Source of the DNA: Alisma plantago-aquatica | Taxonomy: Eukaryota > Streptophyta > Magnoliopsida > Alismatales > Alismataceae | DNA length: 64,000 bases | NCBI GenBank assembly: GCA_963693085.1 | Contig: OY856412.1 | Location: 1,058,798,244 to 1,058,862,243, forward strand | Direction of reading: 5' to 3' | Shown here: positions 22,126 through 33,734 of the stretch, piece after piece | Position numbering within the stretch: the first letter of the stretch is position 1 | How the letters are laid out: each line of letters begins with the position of its first letter | Position numbers and translations under genes: made by a program | The notes under the pieces: model-generated | What the model saw: only the letters and a program-made list of their open reading frames with translations | Databases searched by the model: none | What the model was told of the DNA's origin: nothing

Positions 22126-24887
22126 TGATAAGCGTATATTGACATTTAAAATGAGGCGGATTCAGAAGAATCGAACTTTAAATTTATAACCTGAAACCTT
22201 CAAGGACCTCCGCAACAAAATATGTGATCAAAATATATATATGGGGTCAAACACAGGGACCTGGGTACATTTAGGATGTTTAAGATCTTGTTCTTAAGTA
22301 AGTTAAGCAAATCCAATAGTTGATATATGTAAAGAACAAGAACTAGTCTAGTAAAATGTAACAAAATAAATCAAAACAAAGTATGTGAAATTCTACTAAT
22401 CAGAGGAGTTCCTAGCTATGTAACCACAATTTGGGTAGTCTATGCACCTGTTCTCTGGCGTAGACAACTCTCAAACACCCTAGTAAGCATCCAACATCCA
22501 AACATAGCATGTACTATGGTAGTTGTTCCTATGGGGGTCATCTCACCCGCTCTCGCATAGCGTGACTAGAATCCATCAATGATACTGAACCTCTTTTGAG
22601 GACATCAGATCAACATCCTTGAATATTCTGGATGCCCTTTCAGGTCTAGGACATTTAGAGATGCTAGGAATAGAAACGATCTGGACAAAACACATACCTT
22701 AGACCTGAGTAGGTGAACCTGGGCCCGACTGTACCCAAGCCAATGTTTTGTATAGACCACCCTTGAACATCCTCCTTTCAGATTCAATCCAAACTACCTT
22801 CTCTTATCCATTTCTACAACTAATATCTCAATCTAGTCAGAAATAAAAGTTCAAGCAAGAAAGATATCAGCCAAACCAACAATCATAACTAGAAAGAGAT
22901 GACTGAATAGAAAACATGCTTGATCTAAAATAAGACTACTTTCTTAAGGTAGAAGTACATAAACATACCCAAAATAGGCTACATAGTCAAGAAGGAGTTT
23001 AACTAGCCATGGACAAGCATAGTTGGCTATGAACCAAGATGGAAGAACATCATTTATACATAAACAAAGGAAAATAGTATAAGAAAGGGGAAGAAGAAGA
23101 GATTTAGCCTGTAAGGAGAGGTGGCTCTCACTCCTTAGCCTCTGTATGGGTTGAATCTCATCTTTGGGTCATCCTCCTTGATCTTGTAGACTCCTAGGCC
23201 TCCTTTCTCCTTGATTTTGCCCCAAACAATATCCTTGTGGATGTATGGAGGTGGAAGATGGCTGAGAATGGTGGGAAGTGTGTGAATGGTGGTGGCAAAT
23301 GATGATGGATGAAAGAAAAGCCAAAGAAATAGATGTAGGGTGTGCTCTTCAGCCCTTTCAAACCTTGGAACTCTCCCATGGAGATCTGAGAATAGCTAGT
23401 CACTGTAAATAGGAATAGGAACAAACTGAATAGTAGAACTAGATGAACCCTTTGCTAGGTAGCAAGGGGCGGGTATTTATAGTGTAACATCCCAGGATTT
23501 GAAGCCTCAAATAAAATGATCTTAAAAGGGATGATTGGACTACCCATATCACCAAGGTGCACCTCCTTTTATGGGAGCCCATCACTAAAGAACTCCATAA
23601 TTAAGCGTGCTCAGCTTGGAGTAGTATTAGGATGGGTGACTAGTCAGGAAGTTGACCACGACTTGCGTGTGAGTGAGGACAAAACACACAATTAGGGATA
23701 GTGGTGATCTGTGGGGCCAGTCATCATTCCTGAAACTCTACTAGAGCCTAGGGAAGTGGGCCCATACATTACAAATGGTATCAGAGACAATTTCCCTCTA
23801 GTAGGTGGGGCCCACATGGGCATGTGGCATGCCGGTCTTAAGTTGTGTGGTCTAGGCAAGTTGGAAAGGGATATCCAATGAAGAGATTATGAGGCCATAT
23901 AGTTGAGCCTCGACGAGGACGTTAAGAGTCTAAGATGGGGAGATTGTAATGTCCCAGGATTTGAGGCCACAAATAAAATGATCTTAAAAGGGATAATTGG
24001 ACTACGTATATCACCATGGTACACCTCATTTTCTGGGAGCCCATCACTAAAGAACTATATAGTTAAGCATGATCAGTTTAGAGTAGTACTAGGATGGATG
24101 ACCAGTCCAAAAGTTGACCCCGACTTGCGCGTGAGTGAGGACAAGGCATGCAATTAGGGCTAGTGGTGATCTATGGGGCCAGTCATCATTCCTTAAACTC
24201 TACTAGAGCCTATGGAAGTGGGCCCAGGCGTTACATATAGGGACAAGTAGATTGTGTGTAATAAGTGGTCACTACCCATTTAGCGGTCGCTAGAGATTTG
24301 AAGTTGTTCTCGACCTGACTGGCCAAAGCCTAGGGGTCACTAGCAAAGGCTTCTTTGATGTTCGCTGACCTTGTAGTGATCATTTGCTTCTTAGTGATCC
24401 CTGGCCATCTAGTAGTCACTAGAGATTTGAAGTTTTAGCAGTCTCTAATCTTTTCTTCTCAACCCGACCAGGCTGAGCTGGGCCCGACTGGGTTGAGCTT
24501 AGCAGTCACTAAAGTCATGGCAGTCGATGTTGTCTTCGGGCTAGCTATCGCTGAAGCTCAAATCCTTAGTGGACGTTGTTGCTTTTCAATCATAGTGGTC
24601 ACTAAGGATGAAAGGCTAGTAGTCATTGATGTTTTCAACTACTGCAAAAATTATGTGATGAGCCTGACTGAGCCGAGCCTGGCCTGACCATGCTAACGGG
24701 GAGAAATCTTGGAGAAATGAAATATTCTTAAGTTTGGTGCCTACAAGTCCTGGAGTTGGCCAGTTAAGAAAAAGATGTATATTATTAAAAGATAAGAATC
24801 TATAGTTATTTTGGGTAAATTAAGGGTATAATGACACGAAACCATAAATAAGTGCCTAGCACAAATGCCTGAATTTGGGTGTTATTA
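22126..24887 (-). repeat. 5' LTR of the non-autonomous element, interrupted by Cassandra
   Basis: Begins TGATAA and ends TTATTA on the plus strand, with the PBS adjoining. The gross length is 2762 bp; subtracting the 753-bp Cassandra and its 5-bp duplication leaves 2004 bp. A minus-strand TATA box (TATAAATAC) lies at about 23474-23482, immediately beside the Cassandra insertion. Confidence 0.87.
23483..24235 (+). mobile_element. Complete Cassandra-type TRIM retrotransposon (5S rRNA-bearing LTRs)
   Basis: Two LTRs of exactly 291 bp (23483-23773 and 23945-24235), each TGTAA...TTACA, flank a 171-bp internal region. A Met-tRNA PBS (TGGTATCAGAGA, 23776-23787) follows two bases after the first LTR, and a PPT (AGATGGGGAGAT, 23933-23944) abuts the second. 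Each LTR carries a 5S rRNA-derived segment with a box A-like AGTTAAGCGTGCT and a box C-like AGGATGGGTGAC. The perfect target duplication TATAG sits at 23478-23482 and 24236-24240. The structure is that of Cassandra, a non-coding element known for 5S promoters in its LTRs. No coding capacity, as expected. Confidence 0.95.
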
Positions 24888-26330
24888 GTAGTCAAACTAT
24901 GCACTTCATGGTAAAGGATAGGAAACTGAATGCTAGAGAGGGTTACCTTCAATAATTCGGTTCACATTAGCATGGGCCTCTTCATTGTCAATGGTGAGGA
25001 CCCGGGCATGTCTACTCTCTCATATATGAGGGATGCTCCCTGGGGTGCTACAACCCCAGGTTGAGAAGCTAATGGACATGGACCTTGAGGGTTAGGAAGA
25101 GTACAGTTGGACCTGATATGTCCCTCTTTCTGGAAATGGTATCAAACCTTCTTCTCATGGTAACATCTACCAAGATGATGTTTCCCATAGGTGCAACACT
25201 CAGGCGACGATTCTCCTAACATGGCTTTCCCTTTCCTCCTTCCATACCCTCACCATTGCTATGTCCTCTCCCCTTTCTATTATCATTCCTTGGATCAGAG
25301 GTGCCTTCAGTGAACCCTAGATATCCTTTAGGTGGGATTTTTGAAGACATGACCATCGTCTCCATGTCTAGGGTGAAATTGAGGGCCTTGATGAAGTTCG
25401 GGGGTTTACTCACCATCACATGAGGTTTTATTAGGAAGTGTTGGGACTCCAAAAAATGTTTCACTTGTTTCTCTTCAGTCATCATATATCCGAACCACTC
25501 CAAGAGGAGGGACTTACACATAGTCTGCCACTGTCATGTTATCTTGGTACATGAGCATGAACTACTTTTCCTTCTCCTTCTTGGTTGAGTTGGGGATGAA
25601 TCTTGAAGAGAAGATGATATGGAAGTCGACCCATGCCATTGGTTCCTCATTCAAGTCTTGGCCCAATATATGATTTTCTCACCATAACTTTGTTGCTCCT
25701 TCAAGAAGGTGATCAATGAGAGAGCCTTTTTGTTCAGTTGAACCTCTAAAAAGAGAAAACCATTTTCTACAGCTAGAATCTAGGCATCTGTCATGTCAAA
25801 TGCCTCTATCTTGTCTTCACTTTATATTTTGTCTATATTCAACTTGATGAAGTCACAAATGGTGGCTCCAAGATGATGGTAGACAAGTAGATGTTCACCA
25901 TTCTCATCTCTATAAACTTATTTAAGTGATAGGGAACTAATGTCCTTGGTGAGCTTATTTTATTTCTCTAGCTAGAGTGCATAAGGGGTATGTACAACTA
26001 CTTGCCCGATCATTAGTGCAAAGCCAGAAATGAAGTCAGGGTCATCCTTGGGCTCATCCTCCATCATTGGTTCACCTTTGCGGTCAGGATCATCTTTAGG
26101 GTTCGGCCAACCAAATGGGACAACCACATGCTCGGGACCTCTCTATGCAGAGGGCCCATCTTCCCTCTTCCACTTCTTGGAGGACACACCCTCCACAAAC
26201 CTCCTCTTCTTCTATGAGGACAGTCTCATCTTGCAAGAGGGGCTCCATTCTTGATATTCCATGGGTGTGTCGTTGGGGATGGTAGTGTTCTTAACTCGGG
26301 CCATGATGATCCACATAAATAACCTCATTT
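24888..26330 (-). pseudogene. gag and start of protease of the nested chromovirus
   Basis: The longest open block is 25521-25216 (101 residues), a gag C-terminal portion. Just downstream on the minus strand (about 25200-25080) are two zinc-knuckle-like segments, CTYGKHHLGRC and a YHFQKEGHIRSNC form; in both, expected Cys positions are replaced, so the knuckles are decayed. The region near 24900-25010 resembles the N-terminal part of the retropepsin region and stops exactly where the non-autonomous element begins. From 26330 to 25522 the gag capsid region is too degraded to call domains. The block follows the PBS at 26759 as expected. Confidence 0.65.
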
Positions 26331-26758
26331 CAGTTTTATGTTTAGGGCATTTAAAGCATCATAAAAATCATGTCCATGACATCTTGTTTACATGCATTTT
26401 ATGATTTGGCAGAGGATGCCTTAATCACTAGTATCCCTAACCCTAGTACTCATAGAGTAGTTGTCATGTCCCTAGTGTTTTGGTGAGTGAAGCAAGAGGG
26501 TAAAGAAGGGATGACATTAGATGATAAGAAATCCTAGATGTATTTTATTTTGAGAAAAATCATATGACTTTGTCTAGGCAGGATGCATGGGCCCGAGAGT
26601 CCTCATATACTGACTAGCAGTGCAAAGGAAAGTATTATAGTCCCTGGGCCATGGTCCCTTCTAGAAACCATCATTTTTATGGTACACTCTAATAATTCCC
26701 TTAGGCTGTACATAACTCTCAAAATTTAATAATTATTAAATGTTATGTGGTAAACCAT
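26331..26758. other. Untranslated leader of the nested chromovirus
   Basis: Sequence between the PBS and the gag remnants, on the 5' side of the minus-strand element. No open frame of note. Confidence 0.55.
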
Positions 26759-26770
26759 GCTTTGATACCA
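26759..26770 (-). other. Primer binding site of the nested chromovirus, initiator Met-tRNA type
   Basis: Minus strand reads TGGTATCAAAGC two bases inside the LTR end, one change from the common plant TGGTATCAGAGC site. Confidence 0.88.
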
Positions 26771-28927
26771 AATGTAACGACCCCCTCCCCCTATTACCCC
26801 AAATTAAGATTGACCAAGAGGGCAAGGGACATTGTAATATTTACATGATCGAGGTTTAGCAATTAATCAAAAATAATTATAAATTTCATTGAATGGAAAA
26901 GAGTTTGATATAAAATGAAAGATAAAATCTCCAATGAGAAGTTACATGATATGGGAATCTATTGTTTGAAACTTGAAATAAAAACTATCTAATTATATCC
27001 TTCATGGTAACTTTAATCATCTTTCTTTTTTGGTGCCTTCTTCTCAATATGTCAATTTTGTAGAATACAATAGTTTAACCTAAAATGCTTTGAAACAAAA
27101 CAACAATCATTAAAATCATGATATACTGGTATGTGAGGGAAATAAAATATTCACATGTAGGTGTAACAATATAATCAACCATAGCAACAATTATGATTAC
27201 AAAATTGAACAAGCATTTTCTTATTTTAACCTTGCTATCGTTATCCTCTTTTCTCAATGGTGTTCCCTCTCTATAGGGGATACTCTTTATGGGGAACCCT
27301 CTCTTTAGGGTTTGGTCCCTGCAGTGGACATTTCATAACCTTCCCTCACCCGAGCTTGGTTTCATGCATAGGCCTTCTGTTGCGGGATTGTCTTATGATC
27401 TTCCTTTTCGGGCTTGATCACCAATCATCCCCATGATGACTTTATTCACCCCACTCTTTAAATCATCAAAGATGATACATGGTTTGAGAAGGTTTCATTT
27501 ATATAAGATGATATCCATAGTGACTTTATATACTGTAGGAAGTGAATAAACATGTGAGCATTTAATTGCAATCCAATTGGGAAAACTCTGAGAAATCACA
27601 AGAGTTGGTTAAGGGGATTAGTCATAGGCGTAACCACATACCTTTCTTAGATGTAACTTAAAGTCCAAGTAAACAGATGCAGTTGAGAAATAAGCAAGAA
27701 ATCACCCTAAAACTAATGCATAACACCCAAGTATTACTATTTTGTTCACAAACTCATATGAAGACTGACTTGGGTTCCAAGTTAGGGTCTTGGAGTCAAT
27801 TTCGGGTTTCATTAGGGTTTTGGATTTCCAAACCCTAATTATCACTTTCAATGCCTTTTTAATTCACAAAACCAATTTTGATGTTATTTGCATTTTTAAT
27901 ATCCAATTAAGTTCAAGATGTCCTTTTATCCAAAAAGACTAAAATCCATTACAGTCATTTAAGCAAGTTGTATTCATTAAGATTAAGAAATTAGGGTTTA
28001 CATACTTTTAATACATTCAAGTTAGTAACTTTAGGTACTTCTAGAATTCAAATCAGATCTAGGTCTTAAAACTAATTTTGTTAGATTCCTTGATTTTTTT
28101 ATCAACTTTGATATATTACTTGTCATCATTGGATGATCCTATAGTTTTCTACGATTTTAGAAAAATCAATTATTTCTGGCCAAAAGGGGCTTGACACCTA
28201 GGTGATGAAGATTGGGTCCCGACCTTGCAAATTAGGCTAGGCTGAATCAATGGGATCACACCAACTAGGCTCGCCGCGTTCGCGTGGATACTCTCTAGTC
28301 CGAGTAAAAAGAGGAGAGAAAAGATCGATTTAACCCTTACTGTCACACCCTAATCTTTGGAACCTAGAAAGTACATGATGAAGTTATTGATGACATCAAT
28401 ATGTGATAGATTTATGTTTACAATAAAGTTTATCCCATTTTCATAATATTTGGATTCTATGGAAAGAGAATGCAGGGAGGTCTTTTACGCTCTCAAGATG
28501 GTTTTATAGTATCCTAAAAGTCTAGGAATCTAACAATTAATTTGATAATATGAGATGAAATACAAAGTTGAACTATGAAGGAAACATAATTACTGTAATT
28601 GATGGTTTGAGCCCTAGACCTAGTTGAGTTCTACATATTAAGTAAATGAAGTCATAGTCATTCAAGGTATCATAAGGAATATTAATTGAGAAATGATGTT
28701 GATTCAAAAGTTTAATGATTGTAATTGAGGATATGATTAATTGTATGAATTCTTTTGGAAATCGGGAGAAGGGCCATTGGCCCTAGGATACCAATTCAGC
28801 CCAATAAGGCAAATTAAGAATTTCACATGAGTCCTTGGAGTACAAATTTAATTATGGAGTATTTTTGGTGTCATAATAAATACTCAAGATATTTTTATTG
28901 GATGTATAATTTTAATGTAAGATTGTG

Positions 28928-29830
28928 ACGCTGCTAGAGTCCTAAGTTCCTGTCTGGTGACAGCAGTGTAGGGTCAGGCGCCTCTTCGTAGCCAAGTAAT
29001 CGATCGCCCTCAAGGTGTTCGACAAGGGGTCCCTGTGCATACAGGGGCCTTAGGTGGGATTGGATTCAAAGGGAGGCATGGTGCTCTTCTTCTCCTCCTA
29101 ATCCTTGCAGCAGTTGCGTGAAGTCGATCTTATAGGTTTCTGGTTTTCAGTTGTTTGCCGACCTATGAAGAGGGGCTGGATTTCTACTTGGATCCCACAC
29201 ATTCAGAGAATGTTTCAAATGCCAGGGGGAACGGTGGTTGTCTAGCTCAAGGACATAAATCGGTAGTCAGCTAAAGGATGAACCCTGTTTTGCTTCTTGT
29301 CTCCTCTGTCACAGCTGGATTAGAACACCTTCAAGGTGTTGGATGATATGCAGTCAAGTGCATCATGAGGGTTGGGATTAAGAGGGGGGTTGATCCCCTT
29401 TTTCTTCCTTAGTCCATGCTGCTTTTGTGTGCAGGTTTTACCTTCGGGTGTTTGCTGATGGTAGAGGTCCTTTTGGATTGTTTCCAGTGAGAGACCTGGT
29501 CTTGAGTAGCTAAGAAGACCGGAGACTTCATGGCTAATTACTGGAAGGATTGCTAGTTTTTGTTCTATGTCATCTTTGCTGTTACTAATTGTGGGTATGC
29601 TGAATGCATGTAATAGTGGCTTGTATAGACTTCTTCTAGTAGGATTGTCTGGTCCTAGCTTGCTTAGTTGATTAGTCTTCGTATTCTCTTTTTGTATTAG
29701 TTTCTGGAGTGTCCCCCTGCGTGGGGATTTTGACCCTTGTTGAGCTTCTTAGCTCCTGGCTATGTAATGGGGTACCCAGTGCCCAAAGTTTTTGGTATTA
29801 ATAGTAACACACTTTTTGACCGACCAAAAA
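28928..29830 (+). mobile_element. 5'-truncated LINE (3' end only)
   Basis: 903 bp flanked by perfect 14-bp duplications AATGTAAGATTGTG (28914-28927, 29831-29844). It ends TTTTTGACCGACC followed by a short A run, the same terminal motif as the long LINE at 33728-40340, although the rest of its 3' UTR is different. No coding region remains; it holds only 3'-UTR-like T/G-rich sequence. Confidence 0.85.
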
Positions 29831-29844
29831 AATGTAAGATTGTG

Positions 29845-32800
29845 GAATAAATATCATATAATTTTAATGTATATAGTGGACTAGGTAATTAAAATTAGTA
29901 ATTATCATATTATTATTTAAAAAACATGTTTGGTGTTTCTGTACAGTTAGTTTTGACCTAAAATCTTGATCATGTAAATATAATAATAATCTAGTGTTTC
30001 TACCAAAATTTGGAATCATATGGAGATATGAGCTAAGCTGTACAAATATTTCTTTGATTTGGACTTTTATCAAAAAATAAAAGAAAAAAATGGTTGGGGG
30101 CGATACTCCCAGTCTCGCGGACTGGAGAGTCACGCTCCAGAAGAATAGACCCGGACAAAGTCAGACGGAGGAGAAGCTTTGCCCAATTTCCTTTGGGTAA
30201 GAGGCTATAAAACCTCATGGGCTTCAAGAACCGGACCTATTGTTAGGGTTTTGTAGGTTTTAACGTGGACCTATAAGAAAAGGGAGAGGAGTGACGGTGG
30301 TCATAAGGTCTGTGGGTTGAGGTTCTTCTGTCCCAACCATGCCATGCCCCTAGATCATGCCGACAATAGATGAGAGGCTCGGTCGAAGTTCTATGCAGTC
30401 TCATCCGACGTTAAGGTTCCCTTAACATCATGCTCGCAGTCGTCGGAGAGTATCGGGCGACTGTTGTCCTGCTCTTGCCACAGAAAACAGAGGAGGCGGC
30501 GAGTCAGAACCCAACTTCATCACTGCTAGGTTCACCTAGGATGAGCCCCTATGTGAAGGCGGAGGCTCTGCGACTACATTTTCAAAATCAAGGTGGTTGA
30601 TTTGTTGTATATGGCTGACCTTCCACGGATGGAGGCGGCGCTCTGTTTCACAGAGGAAACAGAGTCACACGTGTGACCTAGCAGACGGGAGAAGGAGACC
30701 GGCTGGTAGCTGGGTTAGATGTTAATTGGGTCCATGGAGGATCCATGACCAAGAAGGAAAAAGGAAGGGGAGCACATGCTTGCCTTAGTTCCTTGGATTT
30801 CAGACCAACGACAGGGATTAATCCAGATTAAGGTAAACTTTCAAAATTCATATCTAGAGATAGGGAACTCAAAATTTATCAAGTAAGATGTCTGTGAAAA
30901 GCTTATGATGTCTATTATCTTATAAAAATGGTTTCAAAGGGTTTTCCAAACGTTTGATGATTAGTATAATTCGATTTTCAAGATATAGGAGATTTCAATG
31001 TTTTGGATATTAAAAATAGGAAACGACTAATAAATTCCTAAACATTTAGTAATAACTATATATTGATGTGTTTAACATAATTTCAAAGCCTGGTCATTTT
31101 GATATGAAGTTTGAATAAGGTTTTTAATGTAAACCCTAATAAGGGTATTGTGGGTATTTCACCCATGATCGATTTTTAAATGACCTAATATTTTAATAAA
31201 TGATTTTCCTACATTATGTGAATACTTTTATGGTGATTTGATGAAGTTTCTTGTGCTATTATATTAGTTATTAGTTTTAAAACTATGAAAGAATAATAAA
31301 TGATTATCCTGAAACTATAAGTGATATATGTATGGCTAATTAGGTCTGATATTAGTAATGTGATGGTATTCTACTTTGATTACCTGATTGAGTCAGTAAG
31401 TTTATAATATGTGACTATTTTTTTAGAATTATTCTCATTATATGAAGTATATGTTCATATTAGTGCATAAGATGATTTATGTCTTATTTGAGTTAATACT
31501 AATTATATAGTATGAGTTTTATTTTATTTCAATGCTAAGATTTTATGGTGATTTTAGATTAAAGTCATGTTTAATCTAAATAAGAACCCTAAGTTGGTAT
31601 ATGTAGTTAGGAAGATGGGGTTTTGAGATTTAGAATAGAAAGAGGGAATATCGGCTTGGACTGATAAAACTATGATGATATCCAAGTTATTAAAGTTATC
31701 GAACTTAGAATCGAGACTTCCTTATCAATGCCATCTGTGCAAGTGGTAAGTGGTCCATGCCCATGAGTACTCATGTTTTAAGTTCAGTATGTTTACATGT
31801 CTCCTGATAAGACTTTTATAATTTATATGGTTCAATGTTCTAAGGTTTTAATGCCAATAATAATATTCTCATATCTTCATCATTATGTAAGTTCAGATAT
31901 CCAAAACCTTAAATAGAGACATGTTGCTCAAAATAGTTGTGACCCATGGACCAAGTCCATGAGAAAGTTAAAGAATCATGTTCCTACAATATTTCTTAGA
32001 AATGTTCAAAATTAATGAATAAGATCGTAAGATAAGATATGCAAGTAATGTAGCCATACTTAGTTGGTGATTTAGGATAGGTTTGTATTGAGAATTTAAG
32101 TACACATATGTTGTCAGGATTTCTCATATTTATAGGCATAATTATGTATTACGATTTCAAGTAGAAACAGGCCATTAAGATTTCATGCATATGTATAGGT
32201 ATAACAACTAGATTCCTTAGAATGAATAATATCTAAAATTTAATTACAATATAAGAATATGAATTTCAGAATATTAAGACATGGTCTACTTTTAAAAATA
32301 AAGGTACATTTAGGATCACAATGTATTGTAAAAATGAGTTCATGATGGCATTATATGATAATGACACATTAAGTTATGGTTAGGTTGTAATACACTATTT
32401 TATAAGATTTCTATTTTGATATTTAAGGTTTAATATGTAAGTTCATATGCAAAGTTTCAGGGTAACATCATATTTTATAAGAAGGATTGAACCATCTTGT
32501 CAGAATTGATATTTTTAGATATATTGTACTTATGATACTTTCATAAGCTTGACTTATGATACTTTGTATACTTAGTATTTCTATGTTAATGTCAGATCCT
32601 TTCTCATAAGACATTAGACTCATTTATGATATAATTGGTATAATGAAGTAATCTTACCAAATAAGAGTGTTAGAATAAAGTTTACCCAGATAATGAGATA
32701 TATGCTCAAATCCAACAATGAATTTAGTTTAGAACTTAAGAATAAGAAATTTAGATTCAGACTTAGACTACTCACTGTGTGAGTAGCCAAATTTTGAATA

Positions 32801-33128
32801 AAGATACATGATAAGGGTTGTAGGCCCAATCTCAATTACGTAATAATTTGTGATATATATTCACATTTCAGTAATAGATTCAATTCAGAATTTAAGAGCA
32901 GAGATTCAGATTCAGATTCAGATTCAAGATTCTATACATGTTCAGTACTCAGTTTTAGATAAGTTCAGATTCAGAGTTTAGTAAAGATAGACTTAAGATA
33001 ATTAATTCAAAACCTTCACATAATACATTATATAATAAGTCCTCACCAAAGAGTCCCGTGACGATTCAGAGACCGCGTTGTGCCAGATACTACGAGTGTC
33101 ACAGAGGGCATGCTATTCTAATAGAGGG
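29845..33128. other. Body of the solo LTR-like insertion, no gene
   Basis: AT-rich sequence apart from a GC-richer part at about 30090-30800 beginning GGTTGGGGGCGATACTCCC. A TATAAAA lies near 30207 on the plus strand. Short minus-strand open frames (29864-30227, 32620-32835) have no recognisable motif. Confidence 0.5.
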
Positions 33129-33290
33129 TGCGTTGCACCATAGAGGACACTTCAATGTCAACAGAGGGCATGTTGTGCCAACATAGGGTGTGTTGCACCA
33201 TAGAGGATACTTCGGTGTCAACAGAGGGCACGTTGTGCCAACAGAGGGTGTGTTTCACCATAGAGGACACTTCGGTGTCAACAAAGGAGG
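33129..33290. repeat. 60-bp tandem repeat, about 2.7 copies
   Basis: Unit begins GTTGCACCATAGAGGACAC and contains GTGTCAACAGAGGGCA; starts are spaced 60 bp. It lies within the solo LTR-like insertion. Open frames on both strands here are products of the repeat. Confidence 0.8.
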
Positions 33291-33734
33291 ACTTATTGTA
33301 TAATGGTGGCCACAAACATATAAAAATCATAAGTAAAAGATACTTAATAGTAGAGCATGTCATTAATCTCATCACGAGTGTGATGAGAGAAATTTAGATA
33401 ATATATTTATGATCCAGACACTTTGGTGTAGGCCATGAGACCTAGATTAAAGGTCTCCAGAAAAGATAGAGTAGAAAATAAGAGTTTAAGAAATGAGAGA
33501 TAATATGTTTCTAGAGTTAAATGTTCGTTTCATATTTATGATGTTCAAGGATCTTTTGTAATATTTCAGTTCTATAATAATGTATTTTAAAATACTCATG
33601 CCACTTACTCTAACGTCTGTTTTTCCCAATGCATGGCTGGGGACACAATGTCCGTAGATTTTTGGAGCAATTGAAGAATAAAGGGACCAAAAAAGGCCTA
33701 AGAGACTTTCAAGTTTGCCTAGTGGGGATTTCTG

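Larger units (their letters stand above)
17179..24887 (-). mobile_element. Non-autonomous (LARD-like) LTR retrotransposon inserted in the chromovirus protease
   Basis: Its 5' LTR is at the right (22126-24887) and a truncated 3' LTR at the left (17179-18829). The tRNA-Asp-type PBS is at 22119-22101. The 3.3-kb internal region has no recognisable RT, integrase or protease, so it would depend on an autonomous element, plausibly an Athila/Tat relative judging by the PBS. The left boundary is not clean: about 397 bp of the 3' LTR and a piece of the host protease gene are missing together, so a deletion removed the junction and no target duplication can be found. Confidence 0.82.

Noticed and set aside
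33118..33397. Overlapping plus and minus open frames of 85-89 codons
   Set aside because: Both consist of the 60-bp tandem repeat translated; the repetition in the protein mirrors the DNA repeat.
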